Part shown: positions 12,711 through 13,540 of the stretch, piece by piece
Layout: the number at the start of each line of letters is the position of its first letter
Position numbering within the stretch: position 1 is the first letter of the stretch
Assembly (NCBI GenBank): GCA_945867755.1
Contig: CAMBJN010000022.1
Coordinates: forward strand, 1-13,540
Direction: 5' to 3'
DNA: 13,540 nt
From: Polynucleobacter meluiroseus
GTDB taxonomy: Bacteria > Pseudomonadota > Gammaproteobacteria > Burkholderiales > Burkholderiaceae
Notes under the pieces: generated by a model
Told to the model about the DNA's origin: nothing
Seen by the model: only the letters and a program-made list of their open reading frames with translations
Database searches by the model: none
Program-made: the position numbers and the translations under genes

Positions 12711-13540
12711 ATGTTGCTTTGGTTGGTTGCAATTTATTTATTGGCATCAATTGCGATTGGTCTTTTAAGTGCCAGAAAAGTACATAACGCCAAAGACTAC
12801 ATAACGGCTGGGCGCAACTTGCCGCTACCCATGGTGCTTGCCATGGTCTTTGCCACTTGGTTTGGCGCTGAAACCGTTCTAGGTATTTCTGCCACATTTT
12901 TAGAGGGTGGCTTTCGAGGATTGATCTCTGATCCATTGGGCGCATCCATCTGTTTGGTTATTTTTGGTTTGATTTTTGCTAGACCTCTATACCGCATGAA
13001 CTTGCTGACATTGGGTGACTTTTTCAGAATCAGATACAACAAACAAACAGAAATGATTCTGTCGCTTTGCATTGTCATTTCTTATTTGGGTTGGGTCGCA
13101 GCGCAAATCACTGCTTTGGGCCTTGTTTTTAACGTCTTGTCCTATGACATGATTACTCAAACCCAAGGCATGTTGATTGGTGCGGCCGTAGTTTTGTTGT
13201 ACACCTTATTCGGTGGCATGTGGTCTGTGGCGATTACCACCTTTGTGCAAATGATTGTGATTGTGGTTGGCTTGTTAATAGTTTCTTGGATGGCTGGTGA
13301 CATGGCGGGCGGCATTGGTAAAGTGATCAGCAGTGCTTCAGCGGCAGGTAAGTTTGAGTTCTTGCCTAGGGTAGAGTGGATTGACATGATCGGCTGGATT
13401 GCAGCATTGGTGACCATGGCCCTAGGTTCAATTCCTCAGCAAGACGTATTTGCTAGGGTGAACTCATCCAAAAATGAAAGTGTTGCTATTTGGGGCACCA
13501 CATTGGGGGGCATCTCCTATTTCTTCTTCGCTGCAGTGCC
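12711..13540 (+). CDS. Sodium:solute symporter family protein (3' truncated)
   Basis: The first 276 residues of a Na+/solute symporter (SSS family, LeuT fold), cut by the window edge; full members have about 450-550 residues. The family marks are TAGRNLPLP after the first helix (31-40), ATWFGAETVLGISA (48-61, region of helix 1 that lines the Na+ site), LYRMNLLTLGDFFRIRY (93-109), FGGMWSVAITTFVQ (167-180, the SSS signature near helix 5) and GSIPQQDVFARVNSSKNE (239-256). Seven or so membrane helices are visible. The protein carries an organic solute into the cell with Na+; the substrate (amino acid, carboxylate or other) cannot be told. ATG 12711 has AAAGG upstream. No in-frame stop occurs to the window end. 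Confidence 0.9.
   Translation, partial: MLLWLVAIYLLASIAIGLLSARKVHNAKDYITAGRNLPLPMVLAMVFATWFGAETVLGISATFLEGGFRGLISDPLGASICLVIFGLIFARPLYRMNLLTLGDFFRIRYNKQTEMILSLCIVISYLGWVAAQITALGLVFNVLSYDMITQTQGMLIGAAVVLLYTLFGGMWSVAITTFVQMIVIVVGLLIVSWMAGDMAGGIGKVISSASAAGKFEFLPRVEWIDMIGWIAALVTMALGSIPQQDVFARVNSSKNESVAIWGTTLGGISYFFFAAV

Noticed and set aside
12709..13417. Minus-strand frames opposite the symporter gene
   Set aside because: They are mirror frames of a clear sodium:solute symporter coding sequence running to the window end.

Overview
This window appears to come from a motile, heterotrophic Gram-negative bacterium, most likely a betaproteobacterium of the Burkholderiales with a small, fairly AT-rich genome (G+C looks to be in the low 40s percent by eye). 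The evidence is the mix of families: a MotB end, FlgO-type flagellar outer-membrane proteins, proteobacterial bactofilins, a phasin with an Ala/Lys tail, and a Polynucleobacter-like coding style. The genus is a guess. There are no tRNA, rRNA, CRISPR or transposon signatures.

Left part (1-6481) is a motility and cell-envelope region. It opens with the 3' end of motB. Three small bactofilin genes follow on the minus strand as a tight operon. Divergent from them is a RodZ-like one-pass membrane protein with a degenerate helix-turn-helix. Next, on the minus strand, is a two-gene operon of TPR scaffold proteins, the first with a zinc ribbon, a membrane anchor, a coiled coil and TPRs. Divergent from that is a three-gene plus-strand operon: a secreted FlgO-domain protein, a second FlgO-like protein with a Tat-type lipoprotein signal, and a small secreted protein of unknown function. 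It ends at a strong terminator with a TTCG loop.

Central part (about 6490-10780) is the highlight: a complete selenoneine biosynthesis locus. The genes are senA (EgtB-like non-heme iron selenoneine synthase), a selD/senC selenophosphate synthetase, egtD (histidine trimethyltransferase making hercynine) and, convergent on the minus strand, senB (selenosugar synthase). Together they can turn histidine, SAM, selenide, ATP and UDP-GlcNAc into selenoneine, the selenium analogue of ergothioneine. The chemistry is known from 2022 work. What looks unusual here is the gene order with egtD built in and the way two genes start. senA appears to be leaderless, with its GTG at the predicted transcription start, and sits behind three 15-bp tandem repeats. 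senB has no ATG, GTG or TTG at its conserved N-terminus; it probably starts at ATT, just after a 15-codon in-frame upstream ORF that ends in TAA.

Right part (10840-13540) holds ordinary accessory or housekeeping genes on the plus strand: a nitroreductase, a small membrane protein, a phasin-like protein with a histone-H1-like tail and its terminator, and the 5' part of a sodium:solute symporter cut by the window edge.
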